Origin: AP-15 sp035538335 | GTDB taxonomy: Bacteria > Pseudomonadota > Alphaproteobacteria > ATCC43930 > CGMCC-115725 | Direction of reading: 5' to 3' | Assembly (NCBI GenBank): GCA_035538335.1 | Contig: DATLKN010000050.1 | Location: 124,001-188,000, forward strand | Length of the DNA: 64,000 nt | Shown: positions 7,947-16,611 of the stretch, piece after piece | Layout: each line of letters starts with the position of its first letter | Position numbering within the stretch: position 1 is the stretch's first letter | Notes under the pieces: generated by a model | The model's database searches: none | What the model was told of the DNA's origin: nothing | Seen by the model: the letters and a program-made list of their open reading frames with translations, nothing else | Position numbers and translations under genes: made by a program

Positions 7947-8795
7947 ATGGCGGTCGAATTTCGCTCGCTCGAACGCGGGTTCGGAGCAGAAGTCGTTGGC
8001 GTCGCACACAATCTCGCCGTCGGCGAAGCGACATTCCGCAAAATCGAAGCGGCCTGGCACCGGCATTCCATCCTGATTTTTCGCGGGCTCGACATGACGC
8101 CGCAGGAGCAGATCGCCTTCACCCGCCGCTTCGGGCCACTCCACGTCATGATGCCGCCCGAGTTCAACCTCGAATCGCACCCCGAAATCTTAGTCGTCGG
8201 GAATGCCGAGAGCGAGGGACGGCTGCTCGGCTTGCGTCGCGCCGGCATGGGGTTTCATACCGACGGCGAAGACAAGCCGGTGCCGAACGCCGGCTCGTTC
8301 CTCTATGCGCTGGAGGTGCCGCCCGAGGAAGGCGACACGATCTTCGCCGACATGTACGCCGCCTGCGAGGCGGTGCCGCAAGCAGTGCGGGCGAGGCTCG
8401 CCGGCCGGCGGGCGCGCTTCAGCCGCACGGCGCTGCACCACGTGCATTATCCGCATCTGCCGCCGCTCGGCGAGATCGAGACCTTGCAGCGCCCCGATGT
8501 TTTTCACCCAATCCTGCGCCGGCATCCGAAGAGCGGCCGTGTCGCGCTCTATATCGGGCGCTGGGCATGCGACATCGAAGGCCTGCCGCACGAGGAGGGA
8601 AGGGCGCTCGTCGCCTATCTGCAAGAGTTTGCGCGGCAGGAGCGGTTTCTCCACCGTCATCGCTGGCGCGTCGGCGACGCGGTGCTGTGGGACAACCGCT
8701 GCACCCAGCATTCGGCCACGCCATTCGGCGAGAGCCGATATATCCGCTTGATGCACCGCACGACGATCGAAGGCGAAACCCCAGTGATGGTCTGA
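7947..8795 (+). CDS. TauD/TfdA-family Fe(II)/2-oxoglutarate dioxygenase
   Basis: 282 residues. The iron-binding triad is visible as H104-x-D106 in 'GFHTDGED' and H255 in 'TQHSATPFGESRYIRLMHR'; an arginine after it (R264 or R267) would bind 2-oxoglutarate. The ribosome region GGAGGCAGGAGAAG lies before the ATG. The enzyme hydroxylates a small substrate such as a sulfonate, aryloxyacetate or amino acid derivative, which cannot be specified. An alpha/beta hydrolase starts 4 bases after its stop and a methyltransferase overlaps that, giving a three-gene operon. Confidence 0.9.
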   Translation: MAVEFRSLERGFGAEVVGVAHNLAVGEATFRKIEAAWHRHSILIFRGLDMTPQEQIAFTRRFGPLHVMMPPEFNLESHPEILVVGNAESEGRLLGLRRAGMGFHTDGEDKPVPNAGSFLYALEVPPEEGDTIFADMYAACEAVPQAVRARLAGRRARFSRTALHHVHYPHLPPLGEIETLQRPDVFHPILRRHPKSGRVALYIGRWACDIEGLPHEEGRALVAYLQEFARQERFLHRHRWRVGDAVLWDNRCTQHSATPFGESRYIRLMHRTTIEGETPVMV

Positions 8796-8799
8796 GCCG

Positions 8800-9633
8800 A
8801 TGAAAAGCTTTGCCGCGAGCGACGGGCTGCGTCTGGCCTACCGCGTCGACGACTTCACCGATCCGTGGACGAAGGCGCCGACGCTGCTGCTGCTGCACGC
8901 GGCGATGGGCAGCGCTAGGCGCTATTACGCGTGGGTTCCGCTGCTCTGCCGGGATTACCGGGCGGTGCGGCTCGATATGCGCGGCCACGGCGCCTCGGAA
9001 ATTCCGGCACCGGAGTCCGGGCTTAGCTTGGCGCGGCTCGTCGCCGACGTCGCGGAGTTGCTCGACCATCTCGGCTGCGCGAGCGCGCATATCGTCGGCA
9101 ACTCGGCCGGCGGTTATCTCGCGCAGCAGCTGGCGATGACGCGGCCGGAACGCGTGCAGAGTCTTATGTTGTTCGGCTCGACGCCGGGGCTCAAGAACAG
9201 CCAGGCGCCGAGCTGGATCCCGCAGATAGAGGCGAAGGGGCTGCGCGCCTTTCTCGCCGAGACGATCGCCGATCGCCTGCCAACCGACCGGCTCGATCCG
9301 CGCCATGTCGAATGGTTTCTCGACGAGGCCGCGAGGAACGACGCCGCTTACATCGCCCGTTTCGTGCTGCTGATGGCCAGCTACGATTGGAGCGGGGAGC
9401 TCCATCGCATCCGTTGCCCGACCCTCGTTGTCGTCCCCGGCAACGAGCCCATCGGTTCGACCGCGAATTACGAGCCGTTCCGCCGGCTCGTGCCGGATGT
9501 CGAGATCCGCGTCTATGAGGGCGCGCCGCATAATATCTGCGATGCATTTCCCGAGCGCTGCGCCACGGATGTGCGCGAGTTTCTTGCCCGCCGTTTCCCC
9601 CCAAACTGCCGAATGGAGCACCCGGCAGCATGA
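8800..9633 (+). CDS. Alpha/beta hydrolase
   Basis: 277 residues, full-length fold. The nucleophile elbow is GNSAGG with Ser102. The oxyanion strand 'LLLLHAAMGSARRYY' precedes it, with 'RLDMRGHGAS' between. The catalytic His is probably His244 in 'APHNICDAFPE'. It lies between the TauD-like dioxygenase (4-base gap) and a methyltransferase whose ATG overlaps its TGA. Hydrolysis of an ester, lactone or ring-cleavage product is likely. It is the complete counterpart of the 88-residue fragment at 961-1227, but the two are not halves of one gene. Confidence 0.9.
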   Translation: MKSFAASDGLRLAYRVDDFTDPWTKAPTLLLLHAAMGSARRYYAWVPLLCRDYRAVRLDMRGHGASEIPAPESGLSLARLVADVAELLDHLGCASAHIVGNSAGGYLAQQLAMTRPERVQSLMLFGSTPGLKNSQAPSWIPQIEAKGLRAFLAETIADRLPTDRLDPRHVEWFLDEAARNDAAYIARFVLLMASYDWSGELHRIRCPTLVVVPGNEPIGSTANYEPFRRLVPDVEIRVYEGAPHNICDAFPERCATDVREFLARRFPPNCRMEHPAA

Positions 9634-10499
9634 CCGAGCCGACCCCGAGCGACGGCGCGAGCGCCGAGCAGCGGCGCTATTGGAACACGGTCGCCGGGCC
9701 GCGCCGCGTGCAACATCACGAGTTCATCGAACGCCGCAATAGCGGGGTCGACAAGCTGCTGTTGGCGGGTGCCGCGCCGGCCGCCGGCGAGCGGGTGCTT
9801 GAGGTCGGCTGCGGCACCGGGGCGACGCTGTTCGCCCTCGCCGCCGCGGTCGGGCCACAAGGACGGGTGACCGGTGTCGACATCTCCGAGCCGATGCTGA
9901 GCTTTGCGCGCCGCCGCATCGTCGAGGGCGGCCTCGCCAATGTTTCGCTCGTTCTCGGCGATGCGCAGACCTACGGTTTCGAGGCCGGCTCATTCGATCT
10001 CGTCGTCTCGCGCTTCGGCGTGATGTTTTTCGCCGATCCGGTCGCCGCCTTCGCCAACATATGCGGCGCCGCTCGGCCGGGCGGCCGGCTCGCTTTCGCC
10101 TGCTGGGCGTCGATGAACGAGAATCGGCACTGGCTAGTGCCTTACGACATCGCTTTGTCGCGCCTCGGCGCGCCGGCGCCGGAGCCACTGAATGCGCCGG
10201 GGCCGATGTCGCTCGCCGATCCGGCGCGTACCGAGGCGATCCTCGCGCGCGCCGGTTTCGCCGACATCGAGATCCGCCGCGAGCCTATCGAGATCGCCGG
10301 CGGCACGCCCGAGGAGGAGGTCGAGCACGTCTTCCAGATGGGGCCGACGGCACGGCTCATCGAACAGAAAAATCCGGCCGAACCGGTCCTCGAAACGCTG
10401 CGGCGCGAGATCCGCGACGGCTTCGCGGCGCATGTCACGGGCGGCACCGTACGGCTGTCGGGGACCATCCTCTTGGTGATGGCCGGCCGGCCGGGCTAG
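9630..10499 (+). CDS. SAM-dependent methyltransferase
   Basis: 289 residues. Motif I is the classical 'VLEVGCGTGATLFALA', followed by the acidic 'VTGVDISEPML', motif II 'FDLVVSRFGVMFFADP' and 'RPGGRLAFACW'. The family resembles UbiE/Coq5-like and small-molecule methyltransferases. The ATGA overlap with the upstream hydrolase indicates coupling. A 16-base-pair hairpin lies just downstream. The substrate is unknown. Confidence 0.87.
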   Translation: MTEPTPSDGASAEQRRYWNTVAGPRRVQHHEFIERRNSGVDKLLLAGAAPAAGERVLEVGCGTGATLFALAAAVGPQGRVTGVDISEPMLSFARRRIVEGGLANVSLVLGDAQTYGFEAGSFDLVVSRFGVMFFADPVAAFANICGAARPGGRLAFACWASMNENRHWLVPYDIALSRLGAPAPEPLNAPGPMSLADPARTEAILARAGFADIEIRREPIEIAGGTPEEEVEHVFQMGPTARLIEQKNPAEPVLETLRREIRDGFAAHVTGGTVRLSGTILLVMAGRPG

Positions 10500-10533
10500 T
10501 TGATCGATCGCAGGCGTCGTGCCGAGTTGCGAA

Positions 10534-10570
10534 AAGAAGGGGCTAGGCCGGATTGGCCTAGCCCCTTCTT
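10534..10570. terminator. Perfect 16-bp hairpin, probable bidirectional terminator
   Basis: Arms 10534-10549 and 10555-10570 are exact complements (AAGAAGGGGCTAGGCC and its reverse complement) around the loop GGATT. Read leftward the hairpin is followed by a T-rich TTCTTTTC, so it should end the tRNA transcript. Rightward it follows the methyltransferase stop by about 35 bases. Confidence 0.8.
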
Positions 10571-10575
10571 CCGAT

Positions 10576-10651
<76 letters not shown>

Positions 10652-10685
10652 TCAGGGCGCCCGATTGGCCGGGCGCGTGCCCCGC

Positions 10686-10759
10686 TGGAGGCCGGAAGCG
10701 GAATCGAACCGCTGTACGAGGATTTGCAGTCCTCTGCATAACCACTCTGCCATCCGGCC
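10686..10759 (-). tRNA. tRNA-Cys (GCA)
   Basis: Acceptor GGCCGGA pairs with TCCGGCC, the D-arm is GGCAGAGTGGTTATGC, the anticodon loop is ACTGCAAAT with GCA, the T-loop is GGTTCGATTC, discriminator U and encoded CCA follow; 74 bases. Divergent from rpoZ. Confidence 0.97.
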
Positions 10760-10905
10760 GGCGAGCCGTCATATAGTGGGCTTGCCCGCTCTGGGTCAAG
10801 CTCGCCTGCCGGCCGGGCATCGTGTGGCAAGCTCGCGCGCGGTGTTGCCGGGCTGCGGCGCACTCCATATATTGGCTAATTCCCTGGCTGTTGAAGAGTG
10901 GTCGG

Positions 10906-11406
10906 ATGGCCCGCGTAACTGTCGAAGATTGTGTCGTCAAAGTGCCGAACCGGTTCGAACTCGTGCTGCTCGCGGCGCAGCGGGCGCGCGAGATTACCTC
11001 GGGCGCGCCACTGTCGCTCGACCGGGACGACGACAAGAACCCGGTCGTTGCGTTGCGCGAGATCGCCGACGAGACGATTCACCTCGATCATCTGCGGGAT
11101 TCGGTCGTGCGCGGCATGCAGAAGCACGTCGAGATCGACGAGCCGGAGGAGAGTGCGGAACTCGATCTCGATCAATCGGTGTTTGGGGTTGCAGCGCCGC
11201 TCAGCCGCGCGGCCGATGATGACGAGGTAACCGAAGACGCGCTCGATGCCGGAGCCCTAGACGAGGAGGTCGGCGAGGCCGACGGGACTGGCACTGACGG
11301 CCTCGAAGAGGATCTCGACGACGGGATGCTTTCGGTCGAGGACGAGATCGACGGTGAGGAGCTGCCGCCCGCCGATCTGCCGAACGATCTCGACGAGGAC
11401 CTCTGA
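10906..11406 (+). CDS. rpoZ: RNA polymerase omega subunit with long acidic tail
   Basis: The N-terminal 75 residues are typical omega: 'MARVTVEDCVVKVPNRFELVL' region, 'AAQRAREI', 'KNPVVALREIAD'. Omega assists beta' folding and, with the Rel-made alarmone, helps set polymerase response. The full product is 166 residues; the last 90 are strongly acidic (runs of Asp and Glu, almost no Lys). Alphaproteobacterial omegas often carry an acidic tail, but this one is long. The start is at MARVTV, not the in-frame ATG 84 bases earlier. rel follows on the same strand. Confidence 0.95.
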   Translation: MARVTVEDCVVKVPNRFELVLLAAQRAREITSGAPLSLDRDDDKNPVVALREIADETIHLDHLRDSVVRGMQKHVEIDEPEESAELDLDQSVFGVAAPLSRAADDDEVTEDALDAGALDEEVGEADGTGTDGLEEDLDDGMLSVEDEIDGEELPPADLPNDLDEDL

Positions 11407-11519
11407 ACGCGATCGGCAAAGCGGCACCGGTGGACGGCGCCTCGGCCGAGCCTCGCGGCGCCGCCTCCGACGTGCCCGCGGCGCGGCGGCGGTCGGAGCA
11501 AGGCGGGGATGCCCCCGCC

Positions 11520-13658
11520 ATGATGCGGCAGTTCGAGCTGGTCGAGCTCGCCAAATCCTACGATCCGAACGCCGACGAGGTGGCGCTCAACCGCGCCTAT
11601 GTGTATTCGATGAAGGCACATGGCGCGCAGCTGCGCGCCTCGGGCGACCCGTATTTTTCCCACCCCGTGCAGGTCGCCGGCATTCTCGCGCAGATGAAGC
11701 TCGATACGGCTTCGATCGTGACCGGGCTCCTCCACGACACGGTCGAGGACACGGTCGCCACGCTCGACGACATCGAGCGGCTGTTCGGGCATGAAATCGC
11801 TCGGCTCGTCGATGGCGTGACCAAATTGTCGCGCATCGAGCTGCAATCGGACCAGACAAAACAGGCCGAGAATTTCAGGAAGCTCGTCCTCGCGATGTCG
11901 GAAGACATCCGTGTGCTCCTGGTCAAGCTCGCGGACCGGCTGCACAACATGCGGACGCTGCGCTTCATTGAGCCCGCCGAGAGACGCCGCCGCATCGCGC
12001 GCGAGACGATGGACATCTATTCGCCGCTCGCCGAGCGGATCGGCATGCACCGCATGAAGGACCAGCTCGAGGATCTGGCCTTCGCCGAGCTTTACCCTGA
12101 TGCCCGCGCCAGCATCGCCGCCCGTCTCGGCTTCCTGCGCGACAAAGGCGCGGGGGTGGTGCCGCGCATCATCAGCGAGCTCGTCCGCAAGCTCAGCGAG
12201 AGCGGGCTGACGAACGCTGCCGTCACCGGACGCGAAAAATCGCCCTATTCGATCTGGCGCAAGATGCAGCGCAAGGACGTCACCTTCGAGCAGCTCTCGG
12301 ACGTGATGGCGTTTCGCGTGCTGGTCGACAACGTGGAGGATTGCTACCACGCGCTCGGCATCATCCATTCTGCCTATCACGTGGTTCCCGGCCGCTTCAA
12401 GGACTACATCTCGACCCCGAAACCGAACAATTACCGCTCGCTGCACACCGGGGTCATCGGTCCCGAGCGGCAGCGCATCGAGGTGCAGATCCGCACCCGC
12501 GACATGCACGAGATCGCCGAATTGGGCGTCGCCGCGCACTGGACCTACAAGCAGAACGCCGGCAAGACCGAGGGGCCGCAATACCGCTGGCTGCGCGAGC
12601 TACTCGACATCCTCGACCACGCCTCGGGCCCGGAAGAGTTCCTCGAGCATACGAAGCTCGAGATGTTCCAGGACCAGGTCTTCGCCTTCACCCCGAAGGG
12701 CGACCTGATCGCGCTGCCGCGCGGCGCCACGCCGGTCGATTTCGCCTATGCCGTGCACTCGCAGATCGGTGACACCTGCGTCGGCGCCAAGATCAACGGC
12801 CGGCTGATCCCGTTGCGCAGCCAGCTGCACAACGGCGACCAGGTCGAGATCATCACCTCGAAGGCGCAGACCCCCTCGCCGACCTGGGAACGCTTCGTCG
12901 TCACCGGCAAGGCGCGCGCCCGCATCCGCCGCTTCATCCGCACCCAGCAGCGCGCCCAGTATGTCGATCTCGGCCGTGCCATCGTGCAGAAGGCGTTCCG
13001 CCACGAGGGCCAGGACTTCTCCGAGCGGCCGCTCGAACCGGTATCGCGGAGTTTCAACTGCGGCAATGTCGAGGATCTCTATGCGGCGGTAGGGCAGGGG
13101 CTCGTCACCGGCCGGGCGATCGTCAACGCCGTCTTCCCGCAGAGCCCGGAGGCCAAGACCAAGGTCGTCTCGCTGGCGCGCGCCCGGCGCAAGGCGCGCC
13201 CCAACGAGGCGGCGGTGCCGATCCGCGGGCTCATTCCGGGGATGGCGCTGCATTTCGCCGGCTGCTGCCACCCGCTGCCCGGCGACCGCATCGTCGGTAT
13301 CGTGACGACCGGCAAGGGCGTGACGATCCACACGATCGATTGCGAGACGCTCGAAAGCTTCGCTGACACCCCCGAGCGCTGGCTCGACGTCGCCTGGAGC
13401 AACAGCGAAGCCGACCTCGTCCATGTCGGTCGGATCAACGTCACGATCGCCAACGAGCCCGGCAATCTCGGCGCGCTGACGACGGTCATCGGCAAGCAGG
13501 GCGGCAACATCAGCAATCTGAAAATCACCAACCGCTCGTCGGATTTCTTTGAGATCATGATCGATATCGAGGTCGCCGACGTGAAGCATCTGACCCTGAT
13601 CATCGCGGCGCTCAGGGCCAACCCGGTCATCAACTCCGTCGAGCGGGCGCGCGGGTGA
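11520..13658 (+). CDS. rel: Bifunctional (p)ppGpp synthetase/hydrolase
   Basis: 712 residues from 'MMRQFELVELAKSYDPN', which matches the usual alphaproteobacterial start; an upstream in-frame GTG at 11430 would add 30 unconserved residues. Domains in order: HD hydrolase (His72-Asp73 in 'LLHDTVEDT'), synthetase (REKSPYSIWRKM near 237, the GRFKDYISTPKPNNYRSLH segment near 291), TGS (from about 385), conserved Cys-rich helical region ('FAGCCHPLPGD') and C-terminal ACT domain (from about 640). Both catalytic sites look intact, so it should make and degrade the stringent-response alarmone. The order rpoZ-rel is conserved in alphaproteobacteria. Confidence 0.96.
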   Translation: MMRQFELVELAKSYDPNADEVALNRAYVYSMKAHGAQLRASGDPYFSHPVQVAGILAQMKLDTASIVTGLLHDTVEDTVATLDDIERLFGHEIARLVDGVTKLSRIELQSDQTKQAENFRKLVLAMSEDIRVLLVKLADRLHNMRTLRFIEPAERRRRIARETMDIYSPLAERIGMHRMKDQLEDLAFAELYPDARASIAARLGFLRDKGAGVVPRIISELVRKLSESGLTNAAVTGREKSPYSIWRKMQRKDVTFEQLSDVMAFRVLVDNVEDCYHALGIIHSAYHVVPGRFKDYISTPKPNNYRSLHTGVIGPERQRIEVQIRTRDMHEIAELGVAAHWTYKQNAGKTEGPQYRWLRELLDILDHASGPEEFLEHTKLEMFQDQVFAFTPKGDLIALPRGATPVDFAYAVHSQIGDTCVGAKINGRLIPLRSQLHNGDQVEIITSKAQTPSPTWERFVVTGKARARIRRFIRTQQRAQYVDLGRAIVQKAFRHEGQDFSERPLEPVSRSFNCGNVEDLYAAVGQGLVTGRAIVNAVFPQSPEAKTKVVSLARARRKARPNEAAVPIRGLIPGMALHFAGCCHPLPGDRIVGIVTTGKGVTIHTIDCETLESFADTPERWLDVAWSNSEADLVHVGRINVTIANEPGNLGALTTVIGKQGGNISNLKITNRSSDFFEIMIDIEVADVKHLTLIIAALRANPVINSVERARG

Positions 13659-13692
13659 GCGCTGCGCGGCCGACCGATCCTGCCGCGGCGCC

Positions 13693-14109
13693 ATGATCAT
13701 CGGCCTCGGCAGCGACCTGATCGACATCCGCCGCCTCGAGCGAGTGATCGAGCGCTTCGGCGACCGCTTTCTCGATCGCGTGTTCACCCCGGTCGAGCGC
13801 CGCAAATGCGAGGCCCGCGCCCATCCCGCGGCGAGCTATGCGCGCCGCTTCGCCGCCAAGGAAGCCTGCTCGAAGGCGCTCGGCACCGGCTTTCGGCGAG
13901 GCGTCTACTGGCGCGATCTCGGCATCGTCAACTTGCCCTCGGGACAGCCTGGGATGCTGCTGACCGGCGGGGCGCTGAAGCGGCTCGAGGAGCTGACGCC
14001 ACCCGGCATGGCGGCGCGGCTCGATGTAAGCCTGACCGACGAGCCCCCGATGGCGCAGGCGATCGTCATCATCAGCGCCGTGCCGCGAACCGGAGGTGGA
14101 GCGTTTTGA
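13693..14109 (+). CDS. acpS: Holo-[acyl-carrier-protein] synthase
   Basis: 138 residues. Signature residues are Asp8 in 'GLGSDLIDIRRLE' and Glu57 in 'RRFAAKEACSKALGTG', which bind Mg2+ and coenzyme A. It transfers 4'-phosphopantetheine to acyl carrier protein. It lies 34 bases after rel and before lepB. In many relatives pdxJ precedes acpS; here it does not. Confidence 0.96.
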   Translation: MIIGLGSDLIDIRRLERVIERFGDRFLDRVFTPVERRKCEARAHPAASYARRFAAKEACSKALGTGFRRGVYWRDLGIVNLPSGQPGMLLTGGALKRLEELTPPGMAARLDVSLTDEPPMAQAIVIISAVPRTGGGAF

Positions 14110-14200
14110 CGCGGTGCTGCCGAATCGGCCGGTACTTCCCTTGACTTGCGGCGGCGTCCTGGGCTTGATCCGGCGCCCCTCGCCATCCTTCAGAGATGAC

Positions 14201-14965
14201 ATGAGAAACTCGGGACAAAGACCCGCAGCCACGAAGAAGGCGAAGGGCAGCGCGTTCGACACCGTCAAGACCATCGTCTACGCGGTGCTGATTGCGGTCG
14301 TCGTGCGAACGGTCGCCTATGAGCCGTTCAATATCCCCTCGGGTTCGATGATCCCGACGCTGCTCGTCGGCGATTATCTGTTCGTCTCGAAATTTTCCTA
14401 CGGGTACAGCCGATACTCGTTGCCGTTCGGCTTGCCGTTGTTTCCGGGCAGGATCTTCTTCCATCCGCCGCAGCGCGGTGACGTCGTCGTGTTCAAGCTG
14501 CCGACCGACAACTCGACCGATTACATCAAGCGCGTCATCGGCCTGCCCGGCGACCAGATCCAGGTGCGCGAGGGCCAGCTCTACATCAACGGCAACCTTG
14601 TGCCGCGCAAGCGAATTCCAGATTACATGTACAAGGAAGACGGGTCGATCATCCCCTTGCACCAGTATATCGAGATGCTGCCGAATGGCGTGCAGCACCG
14701 GATCATCAAGATCACCGACAACGGTCAGATGAACAACACGCAGATTTATACGGTGCCGCCGCACGAATTTTTCATGATGGGCGACAATCGGGATAATTCG
14801 GAAGACAGTCGCGTGCTGTCCGCGGTCGGCTACGTGCCGCAGGTCAATCTCGTCGGCAAGGCGCAATTTCTGTTCTTCTCGACCAACGGCTCGGCTCGCC
14901 TCTGGCAGTTCTGGAGATGGCCTTTTGCGATCCGCTACAAACGCCTGTTCGAGGGAATCGGCTAA
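14201..14965 (+). CDS. lepB: Signal peptidase I
   Basis: 254 residues from the ATG at 'MRNSGQRPAATKK'. One N-terminal membrane helix (about residues 22-38) anchors the periplasmic serine-lysine protease. The nucleophile is Ser49 in PSGSM and the general base is Lys110 in 'DYIKRVIGLPGD'; the box 'GDNRDNSEDSR' is also present. An earlier in-frame ATG at 14096 would add an unconserved, non-membrane leader, so it was not used. It removes signal peptides from exported proteins, which would include the two exported products of the prophage-like region. acpS is upstream and rnc 2 bases downstream. Confidence 0.95.
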   Translation: MRNSGQRPAATKKAKGSAFDTVKTIVYAVLIAVVVRTVAYEPFNIPSGSMIPTLLVGDYLFVSKFSYGYSRYSLPFGLPLFPGRIFFHPPQRGDVVVFKLPTDNSTDYIKRVIGLPGDQIQVREGQLYINGNLVPRKRIPDYMYKEDGSIIPLHQYIEMLPNGVQHRIIKITDNGQMNNTQIYTVPPHEFFMMGDNRDNSEDSRVLSAVGYVPQVNLVGKAQFLFFSTNGSARLWQFWRWPFAIRYKRLFEGIG

Positions 14966-14967
14966 CG

Positions 14968-15711
14968 TTGACCCTGGACATACCCGCGCCGGAGCTGACG
15001 CAGGCCATCGGCTACAGCTTTACTCGGCCGGCGCTGCTTACCGAGGCGCTGACGCATCCGAGCGCTCTGGGGCGCAGTCATGGGCGAGGCGGGGCGCGGG
15101 CGCCGCGTAGCCGCGGCTATGAGAGGCTCGAGTTCCTCGGCGACCGGGTTCTGGGCCTCGTCATCGCCGATCTGCTGTGGCGGCGGTTCGAAAGCGAGCC
15201 CGAGGGTCATCTGACGCGCCGGCACACAAGCCTGGTGCGCCGCGAGGCGTTGGCGCGGGTCGCGCACGCGCTCGGGCTCGGGCGCCACCTGATCCTGTCG
15301 CCGGCCGAGGCCGCGGCCGGGACGGCGGACAATCCGGCGATCCTCGCCGATGTCTGCGAAGCCCTGATCGCTGCGATCTACATCGACGGCGGTTTTGCCG
15401 CCGCCGAAGCCTTTATCCGGCGCTTATGGGAACCGTTGATCGGCGAGATGAGCGAGCCGCCGCGCGATCCCAAGACCGTTCTCCAGGAATGGGCGCAGGC
15501 GCGCGGCCTGGGCTTGCCCGAATATGTCCTCGTCGACACCAGCGGGCCCGATCACGCCCTGCGGTTCACGATCGCAGCGAAGATCGACGGCTACGAAGCA
15601 GCAACCGCGACCGCCTCCTCGAAACAGCGGGCGCAGGAGCAGGCGGCGGCGCGGCTGCTCGAAACCGTGGCCGAGAAGGGGCGGGAACCGGCACACCCGC
15701 GCCTGAAATGA
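14968..15711 (+). CDS. rnc: Ribonuclease III
   Basis: About 247 residues. The signature 'YERLEFLGDRVLG' carries Glu52, Glu55 and Asp59, and 'NPAILADVCEALIAAIYIDGG' the second acidic pair. A double-stranded-RNA-binding domain follows ('DPKTVLQEWAQARGLG' to the end). Start is uncertain: a TTG at 14968, just after the lepB stop, gives the expected N-terminus; the ATG at 14917 lies inside lepB. There is a basic insertion (about residues 35-50) before the signature. The stop overlaps the era ATG (ATGA). Confidence 0.94.
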   Translation: MTLDIPAPELTQAIGYSFTRPALLTEALTHPSALGRSHGRGGARAPRSRGYERLEFLGDRVLGLVIADLLWRRFESEPEGHLTRRHTSLVRREALARVAHALGLGRHLILSPAEAAAGTADNPAILADVCEALIAAIYIDGGFAAAEAFIRRLWEPLIGEMSEPPRDPKTVLQEWAQARGLGLPEYVLVDTSGPDHALRFTIAAKIDGYEAATATASSKQRAQEQAAARLLETVAEKGREPAHPRLK

Positions 15712-16607
15712 GCGAGCCCGCAACCCGCTGCGGCTATGTCGCGCTGATCGGCGCGCCCAACGCCGGCAAATCGACGCTGCTCAACCGGCTGGTCGGAGAG
15801 AAAATCGCGATCGTCACGCCGAAGGCGCAGACGACGCGCACGCGGTTGCTCGGCATTGCGATCGGGGGGCCGGCGCAGCTCGTCTTTGTCGACACGCCCG
15901 GGATTTTCGCGCCGCGCCGCCGCCTCGACCGGGCGATGGTGGCGGCGGCATGGGCCGGGGCGATGGATGCCGATCTCGCCGTTTTGCTCGTCGATGCGGG
16001 CCGCGGCTTAGATGCCGACACGAGCCTCATCCTCGAACGCCTCGCCGGCCGCGGCGGCCTCGTCCTGGCGCTCAACAAGATCGACCTCGTGCGGCGCGAG
16101 CGCCTGCTCGGCCTCGCCGAGGCGGTGTCGCGAGCCGCCCGCTTCGAGCGCGTCTTCATGATCTCGGCGCTCTCCGGCGACGGCGTCGAGGATTTGCGGC
16201 ATTACCTTGCCGACAGCGTGCCGCCGGGACCGTGGCTGTTCCCCGAAGATCAGCTGTCGGACGCGCCAGAGCGGGTTATCGCCGCCGAAATCACCCGCGA
16301 GCAGGTCTATCTGCAATTGCGCGACGAGCTGCCCTACAAATCCACGGTCGAGACCGAGAGCTGGGAGGAAAGGCCCGACGGCAGCGTGCGCATCGGCCAG
16401 GTCATCTATGTCGAGCGGCCGAGCCAGCGCGCGATCGTGCTCGGCGAAGGCGGCCAGCGGATCAAGGCGATCGGCGCCAAGGCGCGGGCCGAGATCGCGG
16501 CGCGGCTCGGACGCCGCGCGCATCTCTTCCTGTTCGTCAAGGTGCGCGAGAACTGGGTCGAGGACCCGGAGCGCTACCGCGCGCTCGGCCTCGATTACGA
16601 CGTGTGA
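15708..16607 (+). CDS. era: GTPase Era
   Basis: 299 residues. G1 is GAPNAGKST (15-23), the Era-specific 'TPKAQTTRTR' follows, G3 is DTPG and G4 is NKID. A C-terminal KH domain carries 'VIYVERPSQRAIVLGEGGQ' and 'AHLFLFVKVRENW'. Era binds the 3' end of 16S rRNA in 30S subunit assembly. Its ATG overlaps the rnc stop. Confidence 0.96.
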   Translation: MSEPATRCGYVALIGAPNAGKSTLLNRLVGEKIAIVTPKAQTTRTRLLGIAIGGPAQLVFVDTPGIFAPRRRLDRAMVAAAWAGAMDADLAVLLVDAGRGLDADTSLILERLAGRGGLVLALNKIDLVRRERLLGLAEAVSRAARFERVFMISALSGDGVEDLRHYLADSVPPGPWLFPEDQLSDAPERVIAAEITREQVYLQLRDELPYKSTVETESWEERPDGSVRIGQVIYVERPSQRAIVLGEGGQRIKAIGAKARAEIAARLGRRAHLFLFVKVRENWVEDPERYRALGLDYDV

Positions 16608-16611
16608 ACTG

